Positions 1-6,922 are shown, counted from the stretch's first letter. The stretch: 18,119 nucleotides of DNA from an uncultured Alistipes sp. (GCA_904502005.1 CAJGDC010000041.1:1-18119), one strand, 5' to 3'. Numbers and translations are program-made. The notes: generated from the sequence alone by a model not told the origin.

Positions 1-384
1 GAGTTCGGCATCCCTTACCAGCGCCCTGCAGGTGGCCACGCCATCTTCGTAGATGCAAGTAAGGTGCTTACTGCCGTTCCAAAGGAGGAGTTCCCTGCAC
101 AGACCCTCGCTATTGAGCTCTACCTTGAGGCTGGTGTTCGTGGTTGCGAGATTGGCTATATCCTTGCAGACCGTGACCCTGTAACCCGCGAGAACCGCTT
201 CGGAGGTCTTGACCTTCTGCGTCTTTGCGTTGCTCGCCGCGTCTATACAAACAACCACATGGACGTTATCGCCGTAGCTCTGAAGAATGTCTTTGACCGC
301 CGCAATGAGATTACTCGCGGTGTGAAGATTGTTTGGGAGACTGAACTTATGCGCCACTTCACCGTTAAGTTGGAGAAGTTGTAA
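1..384 (+). CDS. tnaA: Tryptophanase, C-terminal part (5' end outside window)
   Basis: The reading frame is open from base 1 and ends at the TAA at 382-384, giving the last 127 residues of a protein that is normally about 460 residues. Tryptophanase is a cytoplasmic PLP enzyme that splits L-tryptophan into indole, pyruvate and ammonia. Visible signatures are GGHAIFVDA, FPAQTLAIELYLEAGVRGCEIG, a RDP segment and the closing RHFTVKLEKL. The closing RHF resembles tryptophanase (RHFTAKL in E. coli), whereas the sister enzyme tyrosine phenol-lyase has, as I recall, FF at this place. That is why I prefer tryptophanase over the lyase. The PLP lysine lies upstream of the window and cannot be checked. 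A strong terminator follows 18 bases after the stop. Confidence 0.9.
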   Translation, partial: EFGIPYQRPAGGHAIFVDASKVLTAVPKEEFPAQTLAIELYLEAGVRGCEIGYILADRDPVTRENRFGGLDLLRLCVARRVYTNNHMDVIAVALKNVFDRRNEITRGVKIVWETELMRHFTVKLEKL

Positions 385-401
385 ACCAAAACAACACATA
401 C

Positions 402-434
402 AAAAAACGGACTTCAAGCGAAGTCCGTTTTTTT
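402..434. terminator. Bidirectional intrinsic terminator between tnaA and the SGNH operon
   Basis: A perfect 9-bp stem (407-415 with 420-428, loop AAGC) is flanked by an A-run on the left and a T-run on the right, which extend the pairing. It can terminate tnaA on the + strand. On the - strand it lies just beyond the SGNH hydrolase stop codon at 439 and can end that operon. Confidence 0.92.
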
Positions 435-438
435 ATCT

Positions 439-1050
439 CTATCTCAACGCCTCTAACACAATCTTCTCCATTATGTCATAACATTGACTGTTTGGATGTA
501 CTCCATCTTTTGATAGACTCTCTGGCAGCGACCCATCCGCCGCCGCAAGTGGAGTGTAAAAATCTATAAATCCACGCTTACGACACCTCGCAAAACGCTC
601 TATGCGGCGATTCATATCACGAATAGGCGCTACAGGCTCTATCTCTGGACGCCAACGATACTTCGCCGCCGGAAGTATTGTGCAAAGAATTACTCGTATT
701 CCACTCTTTTCCGCCATGCGCGCCATAGTCTTTATATTCTTCATTATCAGACGATTTGGCACATAACCCTTGTTCTGCGCAATGTCGTTTGTACCGGCAC
801 AAATAATCACCACCTCAGGCGAGTTTGCAATAACATCCCTCTCAAAACGCTCCAACATCTGAGCCGTCACCTGACCACTCTTACCACGATTCAGAAATCC
901 ATTGTCAGTAAAAAACTCCGGGTGTCCACCATGCTTAGTACTATCCCAACTATCAAAAATCGAGTCACCCATAAACACAGCCTTATACTGCGCGTATAAT
1001 GTTGTGCAACAAAATATTATAGCAACAATTACCGCTAAAATCCTTCTCAT
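439..1050 (-). CDS. Secreted SGNH/GDSL-type hydrolase
   Basis: This is a 203-residue esterase-type hydrolase, probably exported. Residues 1-20 form a signal peptide (MRRI, hydrophobic core, then LYA before Q21). Block I is GDSI with the nucleophile Ser30. Block II glycine is about residue 56 (NRGKSG), block III is GTND with Asn88, and block V is DGVHPN with Asp182 and His185. The complete Ser-Asn-Asp-His set suggests an active enzyme on acyl esters, possibly acetylated glycans or platelet-activating-factor-like substrates; the substrate cannot be read from the sequence. The ATG overlaps the stop of the upstream CocE-type gene by 4 bases, so the two are translationally coupled. It is the last gene of the rnhB operon, and a terminator follows directly. 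Confidence 0.9.
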   Translation of the reverse strand: MRRILAVIVAIIFCCTTLYAQYKAVFMGDSIFDSWDSTKHGGHPEFFTDNGFLNRGKSGQVTAQMLERFERDVIANSPEVVIICAGTNDIAQNKGYVPNRLIMKNIKTMARMAEKSGIRVILCTILPAAKYRWRPEIEPVAPIRDMNRRIERFARCRKRGFIDFYTPLAAADGSLPESLSKDGVHPNSQCYDIMEKIVLEALR

Positions 1051-2831
1051 TTTACAGCTTTGAATGTTATGGTTGAACTATTGTAAACATCTATATCCGC
1101 CGACACAAAATCATCAGAGCCGCAGCTCCATAAATCAACATACTGCTGAGGTGAAAACTCCGCAAGTGGGAACCAACTGCTCTGCACTGCAACCTTTATA
1201 CGGTGTCCCGCCTTAAATGTGTGGGCAATATCTGGCAATGCGTAACGAATAGTTGCCTTTTCATTTGGCACCATCGGAACTGGATTGCTAAACGAGTTGC
1301 GATACCTTGCCCTCATCGGCTCGGCACGCACAAGCATCTGATAATTAGGCTTTTGAGCATCATCCTCTGGAAAAACATCTATAACTCTCACTACAAAATC
1401 TGCATCTGTAGTACTTATCGCAACATCTAACGACGCTATAACCTCACCCACAAATGTAATATCTGATGCTAAAGGCTCTGTGGTGTAACTCAACACATCC
1501 GCTCTACCATCGGTAAAACTCTGGTCTGCAAGCATATACTCTCGGCGACGATAATCTGTCACTGAGTCGTATGGCACAGGATTATTTGGGTCAGAGGTGT
1601 AACTACGACACATCTCAGCCGCTGGCTCAACTACTGTAAGCTCCTCGCCATCAAGATAGTAGCTCACCTCCTCAGTATCGGTCAGTTGCCAGTCCTCTGT
1701 CGTATACCAATCATTACTACCCGATAGGAACATTGACACCTGAGGCAGACTCTCTAACGACCCCTTATCTCTGAGATGATACTCAAAGAATGGGAACTCA
1801 AAATTGTTGTGATAATACCTTCCGCTTGCCTTTTTGCCGAAGTCAAAATCGCCCAACTTATGCGCCTCACGACCATTCCACGCACCATGCGCCCACGGAC
1901 CCATAACAAGTCGGCAGTCGGTCTGCGGAGATTGACTGCGTATAGCCTTAAAAGTATTCCAAGCACCATAACAATCCTCCGCGTCGAATGTACCACCAAC
2001 AACTAACACCGCAGGTTTAATATTATATAGGTATCTCCTCACATCACGCTCTTGCCACCACTCATCATAGTCTGGGTGCGCACTCATTGCGTCCCAAAAC
2101 GATGATGGATGCATAACACTTCGCAATGAATCGCGCGTTGCACGAATAAAGAAGTGAAATCTGTCTGACGTCATCTCATGCTTTCGTGTAGGCTCCCACT
2201 CAGTAGTTGGCTGGTGATTTGTATGGCTGAGCATCGGCATAAGATTAAAGGCATCAGAGATCATCATCACACCGTTGTGGTGAATATCATCGCCCATAAA
2301 CCAGTCTGTCACAGGGGCTTGCGGAGCTATAGCCTTAACAGCCGGGTGGGCATTAACACCCGCATACATCGCATAAAAACCAGGATAAGAACAGCCCCAG
2401 AAGCCGACCTTGCCATTATTCCCCTCAACATTATTTACCAACCACTCTACAGTATCATATGCATCTGTGGCCTCATTCACAGCCGCCGATGCAGGACGAA
2501 TATTCTCATACTCACCCTCGCTCATAAATCTACCACGAACATCCTGATAGACAATAATATAACCATGCCTTACGAAGTTTCGCAGACGGTAAGATGTAAC
2601 CAAAGCATTTGTCATCTCTTCCCCATATGGAGCCGAAGAGTATGGCGTACGCTGAATTAAGATAGGGTGATTACTACCCCAGCGAGGCTTGTAGATTGTT
2701 GTGTACAACTTTACAGAGTCCCTCATCGGAATCTCAGATACAACCTTTTCATACTTCACCCACGCCGTCTGACTCAACAGCGCAACGAGCACAAAAACCA
2801 CTGCAGCTAAAATATAACAAAATCTCTTCAT
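1047..2831 (-). CDS. CocE/NonD-type alpha/beta hydrolase (peptidase S15 family), exported
   Basis: A protein of 594 residues. I start at the ATG at 2831; a TTG at 2837 would add two residues but is less likely. Residues 1 to about 22 are a hydrophobic signal segment. The alpha/beta-hydrolase core carries GCSYPG with the nucleophile Ser148, GGTFDAED with the likely acid Asp283, and MGPWAHG with the likely base His315. The N-terminal strand pattern (MRDSVKLYTTIYKP, YQDVRGRFMSEGEY) and the C-terminal jelly-roll domain (from about residue 370, including VDVFPED) match X-Pro dipeptidyl-peptidase/CocE-type acyl hydrolases. The family contains peptidases, cocaine esterase and glutaryl-7-ACA acylases, so the substrate remains open. 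It sits 9 bases after the FAD oxidoreductase gene and overlaps the SGNH hydrolase gene by 4 bases. Confidence 0.9.
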   Translation of the reverse strand: MKRFCYILAAVVFVLVALLSQTAWVKYEKVVSEIPMRDSVKLYTTIYKPRWGSNHPILIQRTPYSSAPYGEEMTNALVTSYRLRNFVRHGYIIVYQDVRGRFMSEGEYENIRPASAAVNEATDAYDTVEWLVNNVEGNNGKVGFWGCSYPGFYAMYAGVNAHPAVKAIAPQAPVTDWFMGDDIHHNGVMMISDAFNLMPMLSHTNHQPTTEWEPTRKHEMTSDRFHFFIRATRDSLRSVMHPSSFWDAMSAHPDYDEWWQERDVRRYLYNIKPAVLVVGGTFDAEDCYGAWNTFKAIRSQSPQTDCRLVMGPWAHGAWNGREAHKLGDFDFGKKASGRYYHNNFEFPFFEYHLRDKGSLESLPQVSMFLSGSNDWYTTEDWQLTDTEEVSYYLDGEELTVVEPAAEMCRSYTSDPNNPVPYDSVTDYRRREYMLADQSFTDGRADVLSYTTEPLASDITFVGEVIASLDVAISTTDADFVVRVIDVFPEDDAQKPNYQMLVRAEPMRARYRNSFSNPVPMVPNEKATIRYALPDIAHTFKAGHRIKVAVQSSWFPLAEFSPQQYVDLWSCGSDDFVSADIDVYNSSTITFKAVK

Positions 2832-2840
2832 AGCCAATCT

Positions 2841-4151
2841 TTACAAAGCCGCACCCAGCGACTTAAGTTTATCTACAAGAAGCTCAATATCAACCTCATG
2901 AACACTACATCCACCCTTTGTTGCCATCGCTGCCGCAACGCCTGCCGCCTGACCTGTACCCATACAACTTGCCTGCACACGCATAGATGCAAAAGCCTTG
3001 CGGTCAGCAGATATAGGGCGACCTGCAACAAGTAGATTTGGATATGCAGGAGCTATCAACGCACGATATGGCACATAGGCCGCCTGCTCAAGGAAGTGAA
3101 TAGACTGCTTATTTCCCTTCGTTGCGTGTATATCTATTGGATGCGCTCCACGCGAGATGCTATCCTCATACTTAAATCCCGACATATACTCCTCCGCCGT
3201 CATCGTATGCACACCCTTTATTCGGCGCGTCTCACGAATACCCGCCTGCGTAGCCACAGAGGCTACATAGCAGTTCTTAAACTCCGTAAAGTTATCCCTT
3301 AGAATCTCCGCCATACGATATACATCTTCACGCAGACGACACTCCGCAGCTGTATAGTCACGATTATCACACGCATCGCCAGCCGTACGGGTCATATTTA
3401 CCGCCACGCAACCTTCGTGTAACGTTGTGCAGAACCATGGACCGCCAAACTCTGGCATATTTAGCTCCTCAGCATGCTCAAGAAGATACTCTCTAATCGG
3501 CAAACAGTGACAATTCTCACCCTGCTTGTTGTGGTGCATCGCCTCGGCAACAAGCGGCGACGAAGTATCTACACCCGCAAGGATAAAGTATGTAGAGAGC
3601 GGTTGCAACACCTCTCCATTCATCGGTTGCATCTCAACCCCAGCCATCGCCGCAAGGTCTGCATCTCCCGTACAATCTATAAACACCTTTGCCTCTATCG
3701 CCTCGCTACCATTCTTATTCTCAATCACCACACACTCTATCGTTCCATCTGAGCCCATCACTGTGCCCGTCAGATATGAGTTCATATATAGCTCAATCCC
3801 AGCCTCAAGCACCATGCGCTGCATGCAGAGCTTGTATAACTCTGGGTCAAAGGCTACATTTCCAAGTGGCTTTTCTATATATCCGCCACCCATTGCCTCA
3901 AGCCTCTCAAGAAACTCCCACGGAATGCCTCCAATAACCCTCTTATTCTGATATGTAAAGACGCTGAGCGGCATCACAAGCCCCGCCGTTGCCATACCCC
4001 CGAGGAATCCAAATCGCTCAATAAGCGCCACCTTCGCACCCTCACGTGCAGCAGCTATTGCCGCAAATACACCTGCAGGCCCCGCACCGCAAACAACGAC
4101 ATCGTAGCTGCCTACAACAGGCACACTTTTGGTTATTGTTATATTTTTCAT
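2841..4151 (-). CDS. FAD-dependent oxidoreductase (FAD_oxidored-type)
   Basis: A 436-residue flavoprotein without signal peptide, so probably cytoplasmic. The N-terminal Rossmann motif is CGAGPAG at residues 21-27, with the ribose-binding acid at the end of the second strand (ALIERFGFLGG). An internal IDCTGDADLA segment (about 157-166) and the C-terminal LLVAGRPISADRKAF ... GTGQAAG segment complete the FAD site. This order is typical of the family sometimes annotated as FAD-dependent oxidoreductase or, loosely, xanthan lyase. The electron acceptor and substrate are unknown. It lies 4 bases downstream of rnhB and 9 bases upstream of the CocE-type gene, so the genes are very probably cotranscribed. 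No key motif is missing. Confidence 0.88.
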   Translation of the reverse strand: MKNITITKSVPVVGSYDVVVCGAGPAGVFAAIAAAREGAKVALIERFGFLGGMATAGLVMPLSVFTYQNKRVIGGIPWEFLERLEAMGGGYIEKPLGNVAFDPELYKLCMQRMVLEAGIELYMNSYLTGTVMGSDGTIECVVIENKNGSEAIEAKVFIDCTGDADLAAMAGVEMQPMNGEVLQPLSTYFILAGVDTSSPLVAEAMHHNKQGENCHCLPIREYLLEHAEELNMPEFGGPWFCTTLHEGCVAVNMTRTAGDACDNRDYTAAECRLREDVYRMAEILRDNFTEFKNCYVASVATQAGIRETRRIKGVHTMTAEEYMSGFKYEDSISRGAHPIDIHATKGNKQSIHFLEQAAYVPYRALIAPAYPNLLVAGRPISADRKAFASMRVQASCMGTGQAAGVAAAMATKGGCSVHEVDIELLVDKLKSLGAAL

Positions 4152-4155
4152 ATTT

Positions 4156-4752
4156 CTAAAATAGATTTAGTTGATCAATCTCACAATTAAAAGTCTTTCT
4201 ATGGTGTGGCGAAAGCCCATGTTCCAGCACTGCCAGACGATGCTCTCGCGTAGGATATCCCTTATTCTTCGCCCAACCATACATCGGATATTGCTCGGCA
4301 ATGTTGAGCATATACTCATCCCTAAAAGTCTTTGCCAACACCGATGCCGCCGCAATATCGGCATACTTACCATCGCCCTTTACAATACACTGAAAAGGTA
4401 TCTCCAGTTTTGTACGGAAGCGATTGCCATCAATAGCTAAAAACTCTGGCTGAGGCTCAAGCCTTGCCGCCGCGAGCGACATGCCCTCAAAAGATGCGTT
4501 GAGAATATTTATCTGATCTATTCGCTCGGCACTCACCGCCTCAACGGCCCACGCAACAGCCTCGCGGCAGATTATCTCACGCAACAGGTTGCGATTTTTC
4601 TCGGTCATCTGCTTTGAGTCGTTGAGTAGTGGATGGTGAAAATCGGGTGGAAGAATCACTGCCGCAGCAAATACAGGACCGGCAAGACAACCCCTGCCTG
4701 CCTCATCACATCCGGCCTCTAATAACTCTGTCTGATAAAAATTTGGTAACAT
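4156..4752 (-). CDS. rnhB: Ribonuclease HII
   Basis: A 198-residue enzyme that cuts RNA in RNA/DNA hybrids and starts removal of single ribonucleotides misincorporated in DNA. The family blocks are all present: CDEAGRG with Asp16 and Glu17, NDSKQM (44-49), AIDGN with Asp108, KGDGKYADIAAASVLAK with Asp127, and the C-terminal KGYPTREH ... HHRKTF. The four metal-binding acids are therefore intact. The length is normal for the family. The ATG at 4752 lies only about 4 bases after a -7 box (4757-4764, reading TAACTTTG on the - strand), so the transcript is probably leaderless. It is the first gene of a four-gene leftward operon whose other members have no obvious link to DNA repair. Confidence 0.96.
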   Translation of the reverse strand: MLPNFYQTELLEAGCDEAGRGCLAGPVFAAAVILPPDFHHPLLNDSKQMTEKNRNLLREIICREAVAWAVEAVSAERIDQINILNASFEGMSLAAARLEPQPEFLAIDGNRFRTKLEIPFQCIVKGDGKYADIAAASVLAKTFRDEYMLNIAEQYPMYGWAKNKGYPTREHRLAVLEHGLSPHHRKTFNCEIDQLNLF

Positions 4753-4756
4753 AGAA

Positions 4757-4764
4757 CAAAGTTA
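4757..4764 (-). promoter_or_regulatory. Bacteroidetes -7 promoter box for the rnhB operon
   Basis: On the - strand this reads TAACTTTG, a full match to TAnnTTTG, and ends 4 bases before the rnhB ATG. A matching -33 TTTG at 19-20 bp is not visible, so the call rests on the -7 box and its position. Confidence 0.6.
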
Positions 4765-4820
4765 TCTATTTTTTACGAAAATTTGGGTAACTTTACCACA
4801 AAATTACAACTCGAAGATAC

Positions 4821-4828
4821 TATATTTG
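4821..4828 (+). promoter_or_regulatory. Bacteroidetes -7 promoter box for the membrane-protein gene
   Basis: TATATTTG matches TAnnTTTG and ends 6 bases before the ATG at 4835. This places the transcription start at or next to the start codon. No good -33 box is seen at the standard spacing. Confidence 0.5.
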
Positions 4829-4834
4829 CACAAT

Positions 4835-5797
4835 ATGATTTCATTCACCCGCCATACAGGACTCTTTGCCACTATACTGCTCTTCATCACCCTTGTCGTC
4901 AGCACGCTACGTCTCTACATCAACCCATACCCCGCAGAGCTGAGCGAAAGTGGCTTTATGCCCCTCTGGTGGCAGAGTATCTTGGCAGCCCTACTCCTCT
5001 TTGCTGGCGCAACTGTTGTCAATCGCGCAGCTGTTAAGGTAGGTATGTTCGGTGGCTTCAGTGCCCTACCCGTATCACTTTTTGGCTTTATTAGCTGCAC
5101 CATACTACTTTCACCCAATATCCTCAGTGCCGCCACCGCAAGCGTTCTTACAGCCTTTGGAACAATGTTTCTAATTCGCACAGTGCAGTTTGTAAACGAC
5201 AAAGAGTCTCTCTTTACCGGCTCACTTCTACTCGGCACTGCCGCTATAGCCTACTATCCAGCTGCTATACTGGCGCTTGTGCTTGTGATGGCAATCTTCA
5301 TCTTCCCACTCTCTTTTAGACAGATTCTTATCGCCTTTACCGGCTACCTTCTACCCGTGCTCTGCACAAGCTACATCTGCTGGTATATGGGCGGAAGTTT
5401 TACCGATGTGCCACTAAACATCTACCACAACCTCTTTGATGGCACATTGAGCATCAACCTTAACCTCGAGTTTAACCTTCGCACTCTGCCTCTATTTACT
5501 GCGGCAATATCTGCGGTGCTTCTTATCATCCTACTCTATGGAATAATGGTAGGCATCTACCACCGCTATACCATGCTCGTTCCTGTTCGCAAGAGCATAC
5601 AACTTACAATCTGGATGACTATCATCACCATCGCTTCACTCTTTCTACCAGGCTGCGGAATCACTATGCTACCTACCATTGCCGTTCCTGCATCAATCCT
5701 TGCAGCCTTCTCGCTTGACCGTATGAATACCCGCTGGGCAAACATATTTTATATAACACTTGTTACCTTGATACTGTTACACCTCGTCTTTTATTAA
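4835..5797 (+). CDS. Polytopic inner-membrane protein (DUF6427-like)
   Basis: A 320-residue, very hydrophobic protein. I chose the ATG at 4835; a TTG three codons upstream overlaps the promoter box. About nine to ten membrane segments can be read (around residues 8-26, 45-60, 75-92, 95-112, 130-145, 145-160, 167-185, 220-240, 255-275 and 300-318), separated by short loops. A longer polar stretch lies at about 190-212 (YHNLFDGTLSINLNLEFN). The start MISFTRHTG and the general build resemble the Bacteroidota family DUF6427, for which I know no experimentally assigned function. There are no catalytic motifs. It is divergent from rnhB and followed by the small-RNA locus. The family call is moderate; the integral-membrane call is firm. 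Confidence 0.75.
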   Translation: MISFTRHTGLFATILLFITLVVSTLRLYINPYPAELSESGFMPLWWQSILAALLLFAGATVVNRAAVKVGMFGGFSALPVSLFGFISCTILLSPNILSAATASVLTAFGTMFLIRTVQFVNDKESLFTGSLLLGTAAIAYYPAAILALVLVMAIFIFPLSFRQILIAFTGYLLPVLCTSYICWYMGGSFTDVPLNIYHNLFDGTLSINLNLEFNLRTLPLFTAAISAVLLIILLYGIMVGIYHRYTMLVPVRKSIQLTIWMTIITIASLFLPGCGITMLPTIAVPASILAAFSLDRMNTRWANIFYITLVTLILLHLVFY

Positions 5798-5885
5798 AAA
5801 AGATAGTTTCTGTTGAGCATAAATTGTCATTTTCTTATAAAATTAAACTTTTAGGCACATTTTTGCGAAAATTTTTACCAAAAAG

Positions 5886-5916
5886 TTTGCGTTTTAATAA
5901 AAAGATAGTACTTTTG
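5886..5916 (+). promoter_or_regulatory. Complete Bacteroidetes promoter for the small RNA
   Basis: TTTG (5886-5889), a 19-bp spacer and TACTTTTG (5909-5916) match the sigma-ABfr consensus fully. No protein-coding gene follows in this orientation. The expected start, about 4-5 bases after the -7 box, falls at 5920-5921, exactly where the duplicated sequence begins. Confidence 0.88.
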
Positions 5917-5919
5917 TCG

Positions 5920-6011
5920 TACAAATGTGGGGTTCTCCCACTGCTCATTAACCTAACTAACCTAATATCGGAGAGCTGACTGTTGCCCAACACTCAGCTC
6001 TTATCTTTTTT
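5920..6011 (+). ncRNA. Small structured RNA, copy 1 (compact form)
   Basis: About 92 nt from the predicted start to a T-run. It has a 5' hairpin (GTGGG 5927-5931 with CCCAC 5937-5941, loop GTTCT). An unpaired A/C/T-rich middle follows, containing the direct repeat AACCTAA-CT-AACCTAA (5950-5965). The 3' terminator hairpin is 5972-5979 with 5994-6001, then 5981-5984 with 5989-5992, followed by TTATCTTTTTT. Promoter, size and terminator fit a free-standing small RNA. I do not recognise it as 6S, SRP RNA, tmRNA or RNase P RNA, and no gene on this strand follows for it to regulate in cis. Confidence 0.78.
5972..6011 (+). terminator. Intrinsic terminator of small RNA copy 1
   Basis: An 8-bp stem AGAGCTGA/TCAGCTCT is topped, after a C-C mismatch, by TGTT/AACA with loop GCCC, and is followed by TTATCTTTTTT. 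It can also stop readthrough from the membrane-protein gene at 4835-5797. Confidence 0.88.
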
Positions 6012-6025
6012 ACAAATGTGGGGTT

Positions 6026-6201
6026 GAGCCGACTACGCGGCTCTTCTTCGGCGGCGCCTCGGATATATAGGCGTGACCGACTTGCTGCGCAAGGAAAATG
6101 TTAGTTATAAGATTTAGTGAGCAAGCTCCCATTTCTTATACCTAACATTTTCTTACAATCTGCGATTGACCAGTCACGCCACACCTCTCGGTTTGCACTC
6201 A
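6026..6201. repeat. Palindromic insertion A inside the 5' hairpin loop of copy 2
   Basis: 176 bases flanked by GTT on both sides (6023-6025 and 6202-6204), possibly a 3-bp target duplication. Nested arms are 6070-6077 with 6173-6180 (8 bp), 6094-6104 with 6142-6152 (11 bp) and 6106-6112 with 6134-6140 (7 bp). Small hairpins sit at 6081-6093 and 6056-6068 of this unit's two sides (the second at 6156-6168), both with TGC loops. The apical part holds GTGAGCAAGCTCCCATTT (6117-6134). The same 18 bases occur inverted at 8709-8726 with other shared anchors, so this is a repeat-family member. It has no coding capacity. Confidence 0.72.
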
Positions 6202-6261
6202 GTTCTCCCACTGCTCATTAACCTAACTAACCTAATATCGGAGAGCTGACTGTTGCCCAAC

Positions 6262-6423
6262 TTTGGTATCTTGGGCGATGGAATATATTGTCTATTACTT
6301 GCTCTTTAGGGTCGCTTTCAACACTAATTATTGTCACATAGCACCACTATGCTTCGCAAATCAGTATTAAAAGCGACCCTAAATATCAAAAAATTTACTG
6401 CTATATTCCATCACCCAAGACAC
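6262..6423. repeat. Palindromic insertion B inside the terminator loop of copy 2
   Basis: About 162 bases forming one long hairpin. The outer arms are 6269-6287 with 6402-6420 (18 of 19 paired), extended by GGT/ACC at 6265-6267 with 6422-6424. The inner arms TTTAGGGTCGCTTT (6305-6318) and 6370-6383 pair perfectly over 14 bp, and a small apical hairpin CATAG-CACCA-CTATG lies at 6337-6351. It has no coding capacity and no clear sequence similarity to insertion A. Confidence 0.7.
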
Positions 6424-6475
6424 CTCAGCTCTTATCTTTTTTTATTGTTATAACGATATACATACTGCCGCTATC

Positions 6476-6510
6476 AAAAAAATCGCAGTTAGTATGATTA
6501 CCAACTGCGA
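6476..6510 (-). terminator. Intrinsic terminator of the TerB-like/BACON-SGNH operon
   Basis: On the - strand, TCGCAGTT (6510-6503) pairs with AACTGCGA (6490-6483) over 8 bp with a 12-base loop, followed by a run of seven T (6482-6476). It lies 23 bases after the stop of the TerB-like gene. Confidence 0.9.
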
Positions 6511-6532
6511 AAAGAGAGAACAATAGACTCTG

Positions 6533-6895
6533 CTACTCAAGTCGAGCCTTTACAATAGCAGCCGCCTGTTCGATACTCATAGATGGAAGGTTGCAAATCT
6601 CTGACAAGACGCGCCAAATGCGAACCTCCTCTTCAGCCACCTCGCCGTCAGAGATAATCAAGCATCCAAGCAGTGCGCAGACAAACGACTTATCCTCATC
6701 TGCCATCTGCGCAACAATATTACACGCCTCAATGCCGGTCATTGTACGGGCGCGCTCTGCATCCTGCTCGCCAATACCGATAAGTTGCCACATTGAAAAT
6801 GAGAAATCCATCTCTCTATCCTCAATTTTCCCATCAGCATAGAGGATAAAGAAGCTAATGCGGACAATAGCCGCCTTTTGTTCAATAGTAAACAT
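6533..6895 (-). CDS. TerB-like domain protein
   Basis: A 120-residue acidic, helical protein without signal peptide. Two similar acidic helical repeats can be seen: FFILYADGKIEDREMDF (about 15-31) and CLIISDGEVAEEEVRIW (about 77-93). Each has a DG followed by acidic residues, as in the TerB/DjlA-N fold (tellurite-resistance TerB family), where such residues line a metal-binding surface. The molecular role of these stand-alone TerB proteins is not established, and tellurite resistance should not be inferred. The ATG at 6895 lies 27 bases after the stop of the BACON-SGNH gene, so the two are probably one transcript ending at the terminator at 6476-6510. Function unknown; family call moderate to good. 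Confidence 0.75.
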   Translation of the reverse strand: MFTIEQKAAIVRISFFILYADGKIEDREMDFSFSMWQLIGIGEQDAERARTMTGIEACNIVAQMADEDKSFVCALLGCLIISDGEVAEEEVRIWRVLSEICNLPSMSIEQAAAIVKARLE

Positions 6896-6922
6896 TCTAT
6901 TATGCTTTTGTTTAACGTTCCC

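Larger units (their letters stand above)
6012..6443 (+). ncRNA. Small RNA copy 2, expanded by two palindromic insertions
   Basis: This copy repeats copy 1 in three blocks: 6011-6025 equals 5920-5934, 6202-6261 equals 5932-5991 (60 of 60 bases), and 6424-6442 equals 5993-6011. Between the blocks lie two insertions, 6026-6201 and about 6262-6423. Both fall inside the loops of the two hairpins of copy 1, so GTGGG/CCCAC and AGAGCTGA/TCAGCTCT can still pair, with a T-run of seven at the end. No separate promoter with a full consensus is visible; it would be transcribed by readthrough of copy 1, or not at all. The product would be about 430 nt. Whether it is functional or a decayed copy is open. 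Confidence 0.55.

Noticed and set aside
5925..5951. Eight-codon reading frame ATG...TAA (MWGSPTAH) at the 5' end of small RNA copy 1, as a leader peptide
   Set aside because: There is no ribosome binding site and no biosynthetic gene downstream on this strand. In copy 2 the same ATG meets TGA after three codons, so the peptide is not kept although the RNA core is identical.
5920..6011. SRP RNA, 6S RNA or tmRNA
   Set aside because: The SRP tetraloop core, the 6S open-bubble structure and the tmRNA tag/acceptor stem are not found. A short similarity to the 4.5S start (GGTTCTCCC) is too small to count.
5932..6261. CRISPR-like or other array because of the repeated 60-nt block
   Set aside because: There are only two copies with very different flanking and intervening sequence, and each copy sits in a promoter/terminator arrangement. 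No regular spacer or cas gene is present.
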